A stretch of 64,000 bases of DNA from assembly GCF_014805625.2 (NCBI RefSeq), contig NW_023998476.1:1073888-1137887 (forward strand), written 5' to 3'. Positions 48,931-63,059 of this stretch are shown here, piece after piece (the stretch's first letter is position 1; each line of letters starts with the position of its first letter). The notes under the pieces are model-generated. The model was given only the letters and a program-made list of their open reading frames with translations, ran no database searches and was not told the DNA's origin. The stretch is from Glossina fuscipes (taxonomy: Eukaryota > Arthropoda > Insecta > Diptera > Glossinidae). A program made the translations under genes and the position numbers.

Positions 48931-51900
48931 ATCCATTATTCATAGCTTACCTCTGATGTTGTTCTTGCTTTATCTATTAATATTTAAACTTTATTTATTT
49001 AATTTAATGATTCACCACAAAATTTGTATCCACAAAACCAACGTAAAAAAAGCACATGCACATTTTTAAATAAACTTCCTCATCTGTTTTTTTTTTTTTT
49101 TTTTTCAAACCAAAGTTTCCTTATTATTGTTTCTTTTTTCTCTCCACTTGCCATCTTCCCATCCAAAAAACAAAGCCTACAAACAAAACCGCGAAAAGCC
49201 ACGTCAAGCTAAATCTTCTCCTGTCAAACTCTTTTTCGTGCGCGAACTTAACAATTCAAATGACGCAAAGTTGTATTATTAGCAAAAAGTTTTAAGCGAA
49301 ACGCGGCGCGTTACAAAAGTTTAGGTCATTTTCAAACTCTTTTGGAAATTTGTAGGCGATTCACCTTCATTTTCGCAAACGCGAGAAAGTTTACCATAGA
49401 CACTACACAGTTGGGAAGACGGATATATGGACAGACGAACGAGATGGGCATGTCTAGGTGCATTCCAAATCGTATTCCAAAAGGTATTAAAAAAAAAAAT
49501 TTAATTTTGATACACTGTAATAATGGGTAGCTGTGGTCAATCTTCCCCGCCCATCGTCCATGCATTATGCGTTCAAATTTTTGTACGTTTATCTGTTGTA
49601 GTTTGTGAACAATAAGCAAAAAAAGCATTTTTTAATCCTTTATAAAGGCAGAGGTGCCTCCACTTTACGTAATACTGTGGAAGTGTGTACTGACCGATAT
49701 GGCCCATGTTCAATACCAACCTGCGTGGAAAGTTTGAAAGTGATAGTTTCAGTGATAGCGGCCAGGAGAAAGTTTACAGCAGACATTACACAGACGTAAA
49801 AACGGAAATGCTTAAATTGGTTCAGAATATAATGCTGATCCAGAATACATATATCTACTCTGTGGCGTCTCTCAAGCTTCAGTGTAAAAGCTTCTTCGTC
49901 CCTCTTTAAGGGGAATAAAAATAGCGATAGACATGGTTAGCCCACATTGCCCACAGGCATGCCCAGCCATAAAACATTTCGTAAGCTGGAAGCGAAATGA
50001 GAATATAAACATGAAGTCATTCTTTGGTTCCAGGCAAATATTGGAAGAATACAATAAACAATAAATGTGAACTTTTGCTACCGCAGCACCTGAAAAAAGT
50101 GAAAACTTGCAACTAATTATACGATAAATCACCTTAAGAGTTTTCTATCTTTCCGTGACTTTATGTGAATAAGTTTTTTATAGTGAAAATTTACTTAAAC
50201 CTACTTTAAGATAATAATAAACTGAAAGATTAAAATTTTATTTTTCTTTCTTTTTTTGTATTTATGTTCGAAGCGAAAAGATTTGAAAAGGTGTTGTTGC
50301 CATTTTCACAAAGTCTTGATGATATGCTAAGTGGCTTTTGCTGCCACAGAGAAACTTTTAGAACTTTGGATGATGGTTGCCATGGCCGTAATATCACTAA
50401 CCATAAGCAAATCAACTCAACTCTACACAACTTAACCAAACTGCATAACTACGTGCAGGCGTAAGTTAACCGAATGTGTATCAAAGGAAGGGAAAGAAAA
50501 GAATCATAAAAAAATGAGAAGCGTAAGAAAAGTTCTTTTTGCTACCGTTAGCCTCCGGTTTAAGTCTGCCGTTTCTCCGAAAAAGTTTTAATTCTGTTTT
50601 TGGCTTTCTTTCTGAATGAACGTATTTCTCTGCAAACACACAAATACACACACACACATACACACAGGCGCACGTTATCAGCCAAAACATGTTTTGCATT
50701 TTAATGAGCACAAATCTCTTTAATTGCGTTATTAAAACCAATTTATCGAAATGAAATAAAAACAAAAAACTGAAAAAATGGAACTGAATTGAAAGAAAAT
50801 TGATAAAAATCTTACAAAGAACATTTCTTTCAGGAATATTCTATTCTTAAACTAATGAACAAATGTTTTCGAAATCTTTACTCCAAAGTTTAAATCTCAC
50901 TTAACTTATCTCTAAAATCTTATCAAAAATGATACCTCAGCATGGTCAGTGGTGTTACACTTGCGATACTCGTCATTGATGTTTGGTGATAGTACTTTAA
51001 AGAACATTTACAAATTGTTTGGCATATTCCGATGCAATACCTCCACCATAGCAATTCTTAGTATATGATGTAATAGTGACTGTTATCAACAGTTGGAACA
51101 GAATTCTATACATGCCCGTAATCTTATCATTCGATAATATCAGTGCGTATAAAACATGATGTAAAGCATATGGAACAGATGTAAACAAAGCGCAATGCAT
51201 TCAAAATGCGTTCATGTAACCCTTTGTCCAGATGTCGGACGACCTTTGGCGTAACAACAACAATGTTGGTAGAAAATAGTGAATTATATCACCAAACAGC
51301 CAATCCAACGGCAATGCTCACGAAAGATTTACGCCCTTCATTTTCTCGGCAAAGAGTAAAAGATTGTACGAACATCCTGACAAGCAAGCAAATATAGTGG
51401 CTAGAGAATTAATTACTGCAGCATAGATGTAAAACTCGAAACAATAAGGACAAACGCCGCCGACGTTGAGATGATGTTTATGATAGCGGCTGGCTGACGG
51501 TGGCTATATACGATACGAATAAAATCGTAACACTCAACCACAAACAACGAAGACCGAAGCACAGAATTTAATTGCTATGGCCAAAATCTTACGGTTTTCT
51601 CAAATGAACGGTGCATGTTTGTTTGAGTGTCTCACCAAACACATGCACTTACAATTGCAATGTAGATGTTAATCAAAAACTATTCTTGTGAAATGTGTTT
51701 ATATGAAGAAGAAAAGATTTACGACAGATTACGACTTACCGCAAAGAGAATGATGGTAATTGACTTGAGTGCCTATTGCTTCTTTTTTTTTTTTTTTTTT
51801 TTTTTTTTGAGATAATAATGAAGTTTTAAAACAAGCCATATTGTCTGCCTTCCTATCGGGGAAAACTTAAGATGAGTATGCCATATTAAAGCGTTTCGAA

Positions 51901-53704
51901 AACATTATTTAAATGTTTAACTGTTTAATGATATTCTAAAACCGATCACTAGCGAAAGTACAAAAATTATGCTTTAGCGATTCGCAAAGTGTCAAGTGTC
52001 AAGTGTCTTCCATGTTTGAATATCTAAAATTTCTTCATAAGATGTATTCTGCTAAGCAGCTTCGAGTGCTTAGAAATTCTACTTCAAATTCCATTTCATA
52101 TTTCGCTTGGCCTGAGGCGGGCGAGATATACAGATCTGTTATAGAGCAGACACTAAACCAGGGATGGATTTTTCGTCAACAGGGCAATTTTGATTTTTAT
52201 ACCAATGCGAGAATGAATATAGAGCCATTGAAGACAGACAGATACAATAGAATTGCAGCATTGCTATGAGCATTTGAAATTTAAAGTGGCCGAGTGTGGC
52301 GGTTAACCATGCGTGATAGAACCAGTCTCTCTTATGCTTCATCAATTAATGACTGATTGAAGGCATTTCAAAAACTTTGTGGAAGTTTTAAAATTTACTT
52401 CAACGGGTTTAGATTAAGAGATTAAAGGCCATGTCTAAGCTTCTCCGATGAAGTGCAAGCTATCAACCACAAAGGGAATATGTTCGTGGTGGAAAGCATC
52501 AGTAGTGTGTGGTGCATGAATAAACCTATTACGAAAATGCTTTCAAAATTGCAGTAATTAAAGCGACCAACGACCGCAGGAGAAGTGTTTCCATTCTCCG
52601 AAGTATAGTATATCTCTAGGTAAGTGATCCCAAAGATTACTAAAAGTTTCCGTGGAGAAATGCCCAATATTCGTTTGGCCAAGGAGGATAATTGAAGACT
52701 TTATTAGTTACACGATCGAGATCATGAATTGCAATACTATGAGCGCTGGCAAAGAATATTGTTTTTGATTAGCCCTTGCAGTTCTTATGCGCAACTGAAT
52801 TAATTTTTTAAGATGCCTAAAGAATATTAGTGAACAAGGTGTATTATTGACCGAAAGGGGCAAAGAATCAGTCAGTCATTTTCATAAATAAAATATGCAA
52901 AATTTCATTGTTCATGAAATCCACGCAATCCCATCGCTGTAAAAAATATTAAACCATAAAAACCTCCAAAAAAAAACAATAAAAAATTGTCTTTGAATTA
53001 CTTTCTATTGCACCATGATGAGTTCAACTACGAGTAAATGCCGATGTTAACTGAACTACTGTACTTAGTAAACGAATTAAAAAAGAGTTGAAAGAAGTGA
53101 GGACATATAGCCTCAATTTCAATTGATAGAGATAAACTTCGCAGTCGCAGAAAATTGCATTAATATTCAAACCGAAGTCAAACAAAACCTATATGCGAGC
53201 ATAACGGCAAATAAATAAGTGTCAATCATTCAGGAGCCCAAAAAAATATTTGTGCAAAGCTAGTTACAAAGCAAATGCAAAGCTTTCTTATCCTATTATG
53301 CAATTGAATCTTATTTGTGGGTTTTTTGGCTGCCATCTGTAGAAGAATAAAGAAAGAAGGCGTACACAACTCGCTTTAAAAAATAATAGTCCAAGACTCT
53401 AAGTAACTCGATCTGATCGTTCACCACAAAAAAATTAAGAATCCGCTGGTGCCGCATGCTTTGTAAACAACACAAGGCCACAAAACATTTTAAAAGTTTA
53501 TTTAAAATTGGCAGGGTGCGTTAGCATCGCTACTTAAAAGTCTCTGAAGAGCGTTAAGTTAGGCTAATGAAAAACCTCAATCTCTTGAAAATTGGAAACT
53601 ACATAAGTTCGAATAGTAACGGAGTTATCGAAAACGTTGTAGGAAGTTATTGAATCAAGTGGATCTCTTAAAAAAACAAATGGAATATACTATATACTAT
53701 TTAG
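48931..53704. other. AT-rich non-coding stretch
   Basis: No gene is recognised. Long T tracts lie at 49087-49105 and 51783-51808. A frame at 50264-50460 of balanced composition ends directly at a GTAAGT donor-like site (50461-50466), which is noted as a finding. Confidence 0.4.
51783..51808. repeat. Poly-T tract (26 bases)
   Basis: An uninterrupted T run. Confidence 0.95.
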
Positions 53705-53990
53705 GTATTTGTTATACCCTACGTCACTTGAGGTGTAAGAGCATGTTACGCTTGTGCGAAATAGAAGGACTTGAAATATGGTCACTAGATCGATCGAGAA
53801 TATGATTCATAAAATGATTCTCAACCGATCTGACGTGGATTCGCCCAAGACCAAACGCTATTGTAAAGGCATCATTTCCCATATTATACGTTATTTCGAC
53901 AAGTCTATATATGGATAACGTATGGTATTAAATGATGGGCTGTGCCGCATTGTAGCGTTTTTACTTCTTATTAATTAAGGAAAAAATGAC
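53705..53990. repeat. Diverged dispersed repeat (copy D)
   Basis: It begins GTTATACCCTAC near 53711. Its end (GGTATTAAATGATGGGCTGT, then CATTGTAGCGTTTTTAC, about 53928-53970) matches the end of copy B near 11717-11765. Strong decay, no coding potential. Confidence 0.45.
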
Positions 53991-56151
53991 ATTTTCATAT
54001 ACCGACTTTTGACACAACAATTTAAAATACTTGAAGACGGAATTGTTCGCTGTTGATCATCAATTTGTGAATAAACCATCCACTACCTTACTTTCATTAT
54101 CAAGAAACAAAAAAAAAAAAAAAATTGTGACAAATTGATTATTAAGATAATTATGAATTAAGGCAGAAAGACAAAGGTCGCATGTATTTTAATGCTGTGC
54201 AGGTGTCTTTAGCAATTTTTCAATTATTTTTCACTTATTTCACATTAATTTTATTGTGCGCCATATTATCTCGAAAAATGAAATTAATCCAACAATAAAG
54301 TATTTCTACCGTAGACATTAACATGATGTTTGTCGTTTCTTAATTGCATTTACGCTTAATTTAAGCCTCATCAGTAGAGAATCGTTTACTATTTATTTCT
54401 TGTTTTTTATTCCATTACATCAATTAAATAGTAAACTAAGTTAATCACATCATTCATATCACTTGAAGAATTTATATTCATACATAAATAACATTGGAAC
54501 CAACTAACGGCCTGTGTTTCGCGATATTCAACATTATTGTGATTATGTAATATAAAATTTGCAAAATTTTTATAGGCGTCCTTAAATTGTATTTGAATCT
54601 GATATTGATTTTTAAATGATGCATTATATCACAAAACCCTGGTCCTCTTCACTTATCACTTACGGCAATAAAGATGGTATTGCCATCGAAGATTGCACGA
54701 CACCTGCTAAAATGCCTGTTGCAAGCTATCAGAAATTCAATCAACTCTGTTTCCATCTTTCTACCTTTTTAAATTGTTAATAAGAATTATAATTGAGATA
54801 TAAGCGAAACTGCAGTAACCTTCAAGTGAATTTTTAATACCTATCATGTGGAGGGGAGAAAGGCCGGGGACTCGGTCACCGCACAAGAGTGACTTCCCAC
54901 AAGAGAAGTTGTAATTGTGGAAACGAATTGGACAAAAGTTTTCGGATACTCGCATAGTCTTGTACATCCCCTTCTTCTACTCAAGAGAAATAGAAACAAA
55001 AAGAAGAGTAACATGACGTATTTAACTTATGTCTTTTCACAAGAGATTGTCGCTTATTTTATTCCTCATTCATTTTCTGGTGAAGGAATTGTTTAGCTCT
55101 TAAGTTCGCCAGTCTTTACTATCATCGTTTAGTGCATTTATTGAACTCAGACTTTGTTACTTGCGACATAAAGCTCTTCTCGACGATGATATTACTACTG
55201 CCAGCTCCGGTTGTGCAGATCACCCACGCAAGAGCGAACAAATCAAAAACCGATTGTTCCGTTCACAAAGACGGCTTACCGAAAACGGAAACTTCACTTT
55301 TGGCTTCGAGAAAAGATTAACATTTCACATCTTGCTAGATCTGAGATGCCATATTCCCGTCGTCCGTCGCTATCCGCTCAATCCTAGCTAACTAGGCACG
55401 TCTTTTGCTACTTGCAAAAAAAAAAAAAACACCTTATGAAGTCATTTGGGATTTTGGCTATTGCCAGAACTCTCCCAAAATAGTAAAAATAAAGTGTTTA
55501 CTTTTATGTACAAATGGTGCTTTGCCCGAAAGTTTATTATAGTTTAAAACCCACAGAAAATTTTCAAAAATTCCACTTTTTGCTAGTCCTCTATATATCT
55601 GCGTATAAAAAGACATCAAGTGTCAGAGAATTTTCTTAGCTGTTCAACGTTACCAAAAGAAGAACAAAGTAAGTTCATCCCCTAATTTAGAGGGATTATT
55701 ATATAGGCACATATAACTACAACTACAGCCAAAGAAAAATTTTTCGCTTCATCAATAGTTCCGTATAGCAACACAATTACGGATGTAAAAAAAATGATAA
55801 AATATATTGAGCTTTCATTTTAAAACTTTTGTAATTGGCGTTTGCCTTCAATTCTTAACTATCCACCTTGGAAGTTGAGGTTAATTAATGTTATGTCTTA
55901 TATTAGGCTCAATATTTCTTGGACCATCGCTTATATATGTACCGTAAGTAAGATGATAATCAACGCACCCACACACTTTACAAATAATAATAGGAAAAGT
56001 ATTTCTTGTAAATGGGTTTTTTTTTTTGTGCCATAGGTTGTAATTTCTTTCATTTTTCCCCAACAATAGCAACAACAAGTAAAGTTATTATAGCTTTTCT
56101 TGTTGCTGACCTGAACATGATTTTCTTTGTTATCAACGGCAATATCATCGC

Positions 56152-56212
56152 CGTCATCATCATCATCATCATCATTGCTATATTCGTCGTCGTAGTCGTC
56201 GTTGGTGTCGCC
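56152..56212. repeat. (ATC)n/(GTC)n triplet tract
   Basis: Runs of ATC followed by CGTCGTCGTAGTCGTC-type triplets. It creates Ile- and Val-rich frames by composition alone. Confidence 0.85.
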
Positions 56213-56672
56213 GTACTGTACGTACGTAATGCAATTATGTCCATTATTGCGGATTTTTCTCCGGTAGCCATCAATTGTTTCACTACGTAACTGAGGTTGA
56301 GATTGCGTTTACTTTCTTGTTGTTTCTACTTTATTTTTTTCTGATTGCTTTTCTTGTTGTTGTTAATTATTATCGTTGTTATTGTTTTAGTAGTTATTGT
56401 GAAAGTTTATTCCTGTTTCATCATCGCTGCTCTTGCTAACCGGCAAATGAACGACGATAAATAAAAATTAAAAAAATTAATAAATAAAAAAAAGGTTCAG
56501 GATTTGCTGTAAATGCATGTGAAGGCGTGTACGTGTATGTTTCGTAATATTTTGCCAGCACTATTTCCGTTTGTAATGTAGCGGAGGCTTAAATGAATTA
56601 AATTGCAGTAAACGAAATGCTTTTTACTCGTGTTACATGAATTTATTCATTTGTTGTTTCTATTCGAATAAC

Positions 56673-56697
56673 AAAAAAAAAAAAAAAAAAAAAAAAA
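56673..56697. repeat. Poly-A tract (25 bases)
   Basis: An uninterrupted A run. Confidence 0.95.
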
Positions 56698-57139
56698 CAG
56701 TTGGTAGCTGTTGTTTTCTTTATTTTCATTAAGTTCCCAATGTAATGGTGAATTATTTCCACATTTTTATTCCTCTGCTTTACGCTCCCGCACACATTCA
56801 CTAATCTCGTCTGTATTCCAGAAGAGTTTTATTATTATTTTACACGACTGTAAGTGGTTATCGAGCTATCGCTTGAGGTGAATGTGCGTGTGTACATCTA
56901 AAGGGGGCACCATGCAGTCAACCGTTTGCTACGAATTGGTTATTCATTGTCGTAGTTGTAGCTATTTTTTTCGTTCCTATTTATTCTATTTGATTTTGTA
57001 CATATTTTCTAGTGTCAAAGAACTGCTGGGAATTACTACAAATAATTACCAAGTTGACTTAAAACACTTATTCCAACAATTAAGCCGTTTATTAAAAAGG
57101 CAGTCTAGAGGAATTTTCACATGATATTTAAATCTTCAA

Positions 57140-57730
57140 TTGTCTCTTTACAATTTCCCATGATCCGAAAGTCTGTTGCAGGTGCGCACACTGATAGAAA
57201 TTTAAAAAAAAATGGGACAAAGTCACATCTAGGAAAGTTTCTAGCAGAGTTTCCTTTATCTTCTTTGTAATGTTGTCCACGGTGTTCTTATTGAGTTCTG
57301 TTAAGTAACAACCAAAGCGAAAGCAATGTTCCATCACTTTTTGGACTTATTTGAATACTTTGATGGAATATCGGGGTCATTGACTTCGCACGGAGAACGT
57401 ATCCGCACAACTATTAGCTAATATTTTTTTTTCGTTTTCTTTTAGAGCAATGTCTCCTGTTATGATGATCAATTGCTTCAATTTTTTCGCAGGAGTGTTC
57501 AACTTGTTAGATACCTTGAGCTTGACACCATCTTTAACGTTTCTCTGGGCTCGCTGAAAACCTTTCTATCGTTCGAAGATTCATAACCAAATAGTTTTTT
57601 CAATATTATCGATGCTTTGCTGAATTCAACCCCGTCTTAATAGAAAATTGTCAATAATACATAAAACATTCGCAACACTTTTCGAAAGCAACGCTTAAGA
57701 CATTAAAATGTATTTTGCTCACTGGGTTAA
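57140..57730 (-). pseudogene. Possible mariner transposase relic, internally deleted
   Basis: On the minus strand about 57660-57480, a frame reads YVLLTIFY, then DGVEFSKASIILKKLFGYES after a stop, then KVFSEPRETLKM. The spacing and residues resemble the first helix-turn-helix of irritans-type mariners, followed by the W-H/F-x2-RE linker. After a frame change, KDGVKLKVSNKLNTPAKKLK could be the linker continuation. No catalytic motif is visible, and the remaining length is about half that of a full gene. The case is weak; it gains some support from the definite mariner relic 2.4 kb away on the same strand. Confidence 0.3.
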
Positions 57731-60060
57731 TAAGCGAGGTATTGAAGCTGTCCACCATTTCTTGTGCGCATTGTTGACGGCGCAGTTAGTATATACAAAG
57801 AGAAGAAAACGTCCTTATTCAAAAATATATGAGAAATTTGCAAATTCTTTTTAATTTTTGAGTTATCTAATGACAGTTTATATCAGATCCATTTGTGGTA
57901 CGTCTTCGCTAATTCAAACAATGTGTGATTATATTAATCAAATGTGATTCAAAGAAGATTTTTGAATAGACAATTTCCAATCCTTTTTGGAAAATTTTCA
58001 TTTGTACATATAAATCCGTAAGTTTTGAAAAGCCGATTCCCGATACTTTTTGAAAAACTATTGCTTATGCATATATATATTCATATATATATATATATTC
58101 CTGCTTTTGCATTTATATCAGTTTTAGGCCTAATTGAGTTGTCAAGAGTTGCATTTTGCTAACAGATTCTCGTTCCTTCCGTCTTTATTCCTTTTTCTCG
58201 ATTTGTTTTTAACGTTTTATTATATTTTGCGAATTTTCCTCTTTTTTTTTTATATATATATATCATGTTTCGTGTTTTGTTTGGAGTTTTACTCCTTTAG
58301 TCAGTTATAGTTAAGTGTTTGTGTCTGCTTGGCCGGGTGATTGTATCCCTATAAGGATGGGTTTGTGTATGCTTGTGCTTATTGTAATTTGCTGCGTTAG
58401 CGTTTTTTCTACTTCGATAAGTAATAATTTATGGCTTTAACTTCATTCCGATTGTCGGTGTATGCGTTTGATTTATCCACAGTTACAATACCGTCGGAGA
58501 GAATCATGTAAATATATATATTCAGCCATTGACTCGTTAGTTTTATATGTATGCATATACACTTATAGTACCTTGAGATTTAGAAAAGATAAATTGCATA
58601 TAATTTGAAAAAGAGAAAAAAATGTTATATTAACTGGAGGATTAAAAAGACAGATGTTGTTCATCCGCAGAGAGCTCTTAGAGAGATCATGATATATTTT
58701 ATTTCACTTATCTATATAAGTTGAATTATTTTTATAATGTAAATTTGTACACAAAATGTTTTTTTCAGTGTATTCTCTAAAATGGTAAGCATGGCGCGGA
58801 AAATTTGAAGCTACCAGCAATTCTCTTCAAGGGAAATTGTCAAGATATTCTTTTACGATTAGTATAGAAAGTAACCAAACGAAACGCTAATTATTTAATT
58901 TGATTTGATTTGATTTTTCATATTTATCGCTCGTAAAGCTAAAACTTACATTAATAAGTCATCTGTTGTTGATTTGCTGACAGGCAGAAGAATGAGAAGA
59001 AGTAGAAGAAGAAATTTTGATTAAAAATAGCATATTTCCAAAAGCCTTTAATTACTATAATTTATAGAAGGATTAAATGAAAATGCTTCCTCTTGGTCTC
59101 AAAAGCGTTGAAAAGACTTGAAAGATTAAAAATGTCTTATGGACTAAACTAACTGTAGTTAAAATGTCCTTAAAGAATCACTATCGAGTACGCTTCTACT
59201 ATTACTACTTCGTTTAGTTCATAACGATTGATTGCGCGTTCGGACCACCACATTAAATTTGAAAACTACAAGGATTCGACATTAGAACAGTTATAATATA
59301 GGCGAAAAGGCAATGCACAGAGAACAAACTTTCTTACAACAATACAATCAATACAATCATAACTTTACCATATTCATAACTGAATTCGATTGTCTCAAGA
59401 AAGGCTCAGAAAAAACCTCGCTCGCTTCATTTCCTATCTTAATTCGTTGGCTTCGTTATTTGTTGTTGTCATTTTCTCTTTATTTTACGGACATTAAGAT
59501 TATTTGACTTTACATTTTTGTTGTTGAAAATTATTTTCAAGATTTTTTAATGTTTTCTGATGTAACCGTCTCTTCTAAAAGTTTACTACACCCAGTTCGG
59601 TGGCCGTGCGATCACGTTTAATATCAGCAAACCATTGCCAAATTTTAGTTTTCGACAACAGTTGTTTCTAAGACGAGTTATCACAATACTTTATAGTGAA
59701 CGTTTGATCAAACCTCGAAATTCCAAGTTTCCCACTATTTTCAAAATTGTAACCATTGCAGCAAACACTGTAACTCTGTAACTCTTTAGCATTGTGGCTT
59801 GTAAATAAGACGGTCTGACAGTTGAAGTTTCTTTGAATTTCTCTTTTTTAGGGACAATGTATGTGTAGCTTATAGAGACTCGATAGCGTATTTATACCCA
59901 GTTTAGAATAAGCAGCGCCTCGGTCAATAAACCTGGTGACTGAGTTATAAATTTGCAAAAATAGATTTGAAAAAAAAAAAAAAAATTGGTGTTGCCAAGA
60001 TAAGATGTATTTATTATTTCAAGGTAAGATGTATTTATTATTTCAAATCTATTTCGTCGT
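57731..60060. other. AT-rich non-coding stretch with a 24-base tandem repeat
   Basis: No gene is seen. A short TA tract lies at 58070-58097 and four ATTTG units at about 58898-58918. The 24-base direct repeat lies at 60001-60046. Confidence 0.4.
60001..60046. repeat. Near-perfect tandem duplication of 24 bases
   Basis: TAAGATGTATTTATTATTTC-AAGG at 60001-60024 is followed by the same first 22 bases at 60025-60046. Confidence 0.95.
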
Positions 60061-60064
60061 CCTT

Positions 60065-60290
60065 GAACTAATCCTTAAACCCAAATAATATTCCCTTTTT
60101 AAGAGTTTGGCTCGGCGGGAGGAATTCATAGTGCACAACAGCGCGATAATCGAGGAAACTATTAACATCATCCACATTTTTGAGCGACTTTGCTGTGGAA
60201 TTTTCGGTCTTGGGTCATCTTTTGCGCGATATTTGCTCGATTGGTCGGCTGTATCCGGGTCGTATGCGCAGATTTAAGTTTCATCTCCTG
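60065..60290 (-). pseudogene. Mariner transposase relic, catalytic core part
   Basis: On the minus strand from 60283, GDET (first catalytic aspartate) is followed, after a stop in place of the usual W, by CAYDPDTADQSSKYRAKDDP, then RPKIPQQSRSKMWMMLIV. A frame change then gives VVHYEFLPPSQTLKKG, and in the other frame KREYYLG. This is the mariner block from the first aspartate through the VV-H-EFLP strand, in the right order and spacing for irritans-type enzymes. The second and third aspartate regions are absent, and the relic stops near the 24-base tandem repeat. It is non-functional. Confidence 0.85.
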
Positions 60291-63055
60291 CTATATATAA
60301 TGCGTTTTATGACCGATTAAGAGTCACAAATTACCTCCACGCCTTCATTGTAAACATCGGAGGAAGTACATTTATTTTGTGTCATACAAAACCACGACCA
60401 GCTGAGACACTAATAACGCTTATGGTGTGATATTTCGCACAGATGTTTCTCACAGTGCTAGCAATTTGCAAAAATTTTTCTGATATTCGATATACCCCTG
60501 CAATGTAATTTGATTATGGGTCTTGGCTCTTGGGCGCGCTATTATATAAATTTAATCACCTTGAATTGCGGATTGCGCTTGTAATTAGTCTTCCGGGGAA
60601 ATTGCCATCGCGTTTGAAATAAAAAATTAGTTGAAATTGTAATGGTTATTAAAAATTTCAATCCAAGTCGAGTACAGTGTAATTTACGTTAATCAGATCC
60701 AAATTCTCAAAAAAAAAAATGTTCTATTTATTCGCACGCTCTTAGGAAGATGAATGAAAGACGCTCTCTTATTTTTTTACACATTTATTTATTATCTTGA
60801 ATTTGTTAAATTAGTTCCTTATCGCAATTTCGTTTCAAAAAAAATTTCATTCCATTACTTTTCCAAGTTTTTATGAATAATTTCTTTTTAAAATTATAAG
60901 CAACGTAAGCAAACGCATAAAGTTTCTCTAATTAAATTACACCAATCTCGGGAAAAATGCTTACTCTTGCGCTACTTTTTCTTTATATTTCCTTTTTACT
61001 ACAGTGTAAAAAATAAAAAAAGAGAGAAAAATGATTATTGTTTTAAAGCGAATCTTGAGCGCTTAACAATCTCGTCGAAGAAATAACAGTCGCCGAAAGA
61101 TGTTTTCAGTAATTGTGAGTGTGTCATTAGATCAGTCGCAAATAATATATTTTTTACGTGATGCTCTCGAATAATTTTCAAGACGCGCCATGGATTGATA
61201 GTTATTGAAAATAATTTCAAAAGACCTTGTGTCTTTTTAATAATAAAGGATATATAATCCTTTAAAGTAACTAATCGTACCTTCCGATCTTTCAGCCATA
61301 GATGGAAGAACGAGGAGCGCACAGCAATATTAAATCACAATATGCGGTCTATTGGTGATCCTACTTTATTCCTTATTTCTAAGGCGCACAATTACTACGA
61401 CATTCATAACATACTTCTTAGTTTGGACGGATGGTGAATATGAAAAGAAACCATAAATTATTCCCTGAAGCATTTTCATATCAATTCCTGATAAAAGGAA
61501 GAAAATTTCCATTAAAATGCTGCATAAAAATAATTAAATTGAAAAATACATATAAAAAGATAATTAAACATAACTGCACTTGAAATGTATTCAGTAACAA
61601 AAAATAATTTTGCTTACAATTGCAATGCAATGCTAGTAAAAAGGCAAAAGAAAGCGAATCTCCGAAGGGGGAAGAGAGCAATGGTGCCTTTTGGTATTTC
61701 TAGCATACTCCCTTTTTTATTTAATAATAATATCTAAAATTAAACTTGTGGGAATTCAGACACATATTCGGATTGTGATACACACATGGCACACTACACA
61801 GGGTCAAATTTTTATACGCCCCACTGAGGAACTGAGATATAAATATTTTGGCACTTTATTTGCTGCAAAGAGCAGACAAATTATTACTTGATTGTAAAAT
61901 AGACTTTTTGTCAGCGTTAAATATTTAGTTATATTTGTCTGCCGTATTTGCTTTAGCTCAGTTCACTGATCTGAATGCCTCCTAAGGATTTTAATGGCGA
62001 AAAATTGGTGTTACTTAATTTTCGCATGGAAACTCTTTATCAATATAAGATATCGAGTTAGCTCGCTTATGTCGGTGACGCTCTCCCGATCAAATTTCAG
62101 ATTGGGAAGAAGATGGCGCCGGTACAATTGAATTTGGTGTAGAGATTACCAGTTTATGTCCATAAGTAAAAACGATATAAAATTAGATTAGATCCTGCCT
62201 GCTACTGCTAAATACTGGAAATAATTTGAAAAATTGAATATCTTTAGACAATATTTCCGCAATTTATATCTGGCGTCGAAGGGACATCTCGTTATAAATA
62301 TAAACGCGGATCATAATAAGTTTAGTGCTGAAACGATAACGAACGGTTAGCTAACTTGTTCGCCATTATCACAATGACGACGATGTTATCTGACGAGTCG
62401 TTAGTCGGTTGTCAATTTTTTTATTTACTTGAAGTGGCTTAATTCTTCGATGATCGAAATTGTAGACCAAATTTTCCTCGCTCGGCTATCGTACGAATGA
62501 TTAGTTACGAACTACCGTATCGAGGAGACATTTTCCTGTTCGAATTTAGACTAGTCTTATCCAACATTTTTCTCTTCGTCTTTATTCCTCTATAGCAGCG
62601 AACTCCATGAAGCTCGTTCAATGGCCTGCTCTATCTGTTTTCATTGGTTTTACGCTTAATCTCGCTCGACAGATAACATACCCGGTATCCCCGCGGCGCC
62701 CCGCTATGCCTGAAACGCTAGAAAAACGAATTAGTTGTGGACAAGCTGAAGTACGTCCAACAACCCATTATTTAGCGGCCTTGGGCTTTTGAATTAATCA
62801 CAGAAATCAAGGAACTTTTCAAAGGGCCCATCCCCATCTGTCAAGATAGAGACATTCTGCAAGCCATACAACTACGAGCTACCAAGCTATACAAAGCGAT
62901 CATTCCACGAGCGTCTTACTCCGATAGTCTCCAAAAGATGGATGTTTAAAGCTCTTGGCTATACTATGCGTGGATTAAAGCGATTTTTGCATTTGCTTTG
63001 CCCGCACTTCTCGTGAGTGTTATTCAAGTTTTCTCCGTTTTTAATGTCAATGGAG
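60291..63055. other. AT-rich non-coding stretch
   Basis: No gene recognised. A minus-strand frame of 95 codons (61035-61322) opens with GTG and has no family motif. The part at 62600-63000 is less AT-rich and may belong to the decayed LTR element that follows. Confidence 0.4.
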
Positions 63056-63059
63056 AAAT

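Larger units (their letters stand above)
53991..57135. other. AT-rich non-coding stretch
   Basis: No gene recognised. An ATC/GTC triplet tract lies at 56152-56212 and a 25-base A tract at 56673-56697. A TATAAAAA followed by a GTAAGT donor-like site is seen at 55604-55674. Confidence 0.4.

Noticed and set aside
56012..56290. Hydrophobic frames on both strands near 56.1 kb
   Set aside because: Generated by ATC/GTC triplet repeats.
61035..61322. Minus-strand frame of 95 codons with protein-like composition
   Set aside because: Opens with GTG, no family motif, no supporting neighbours.
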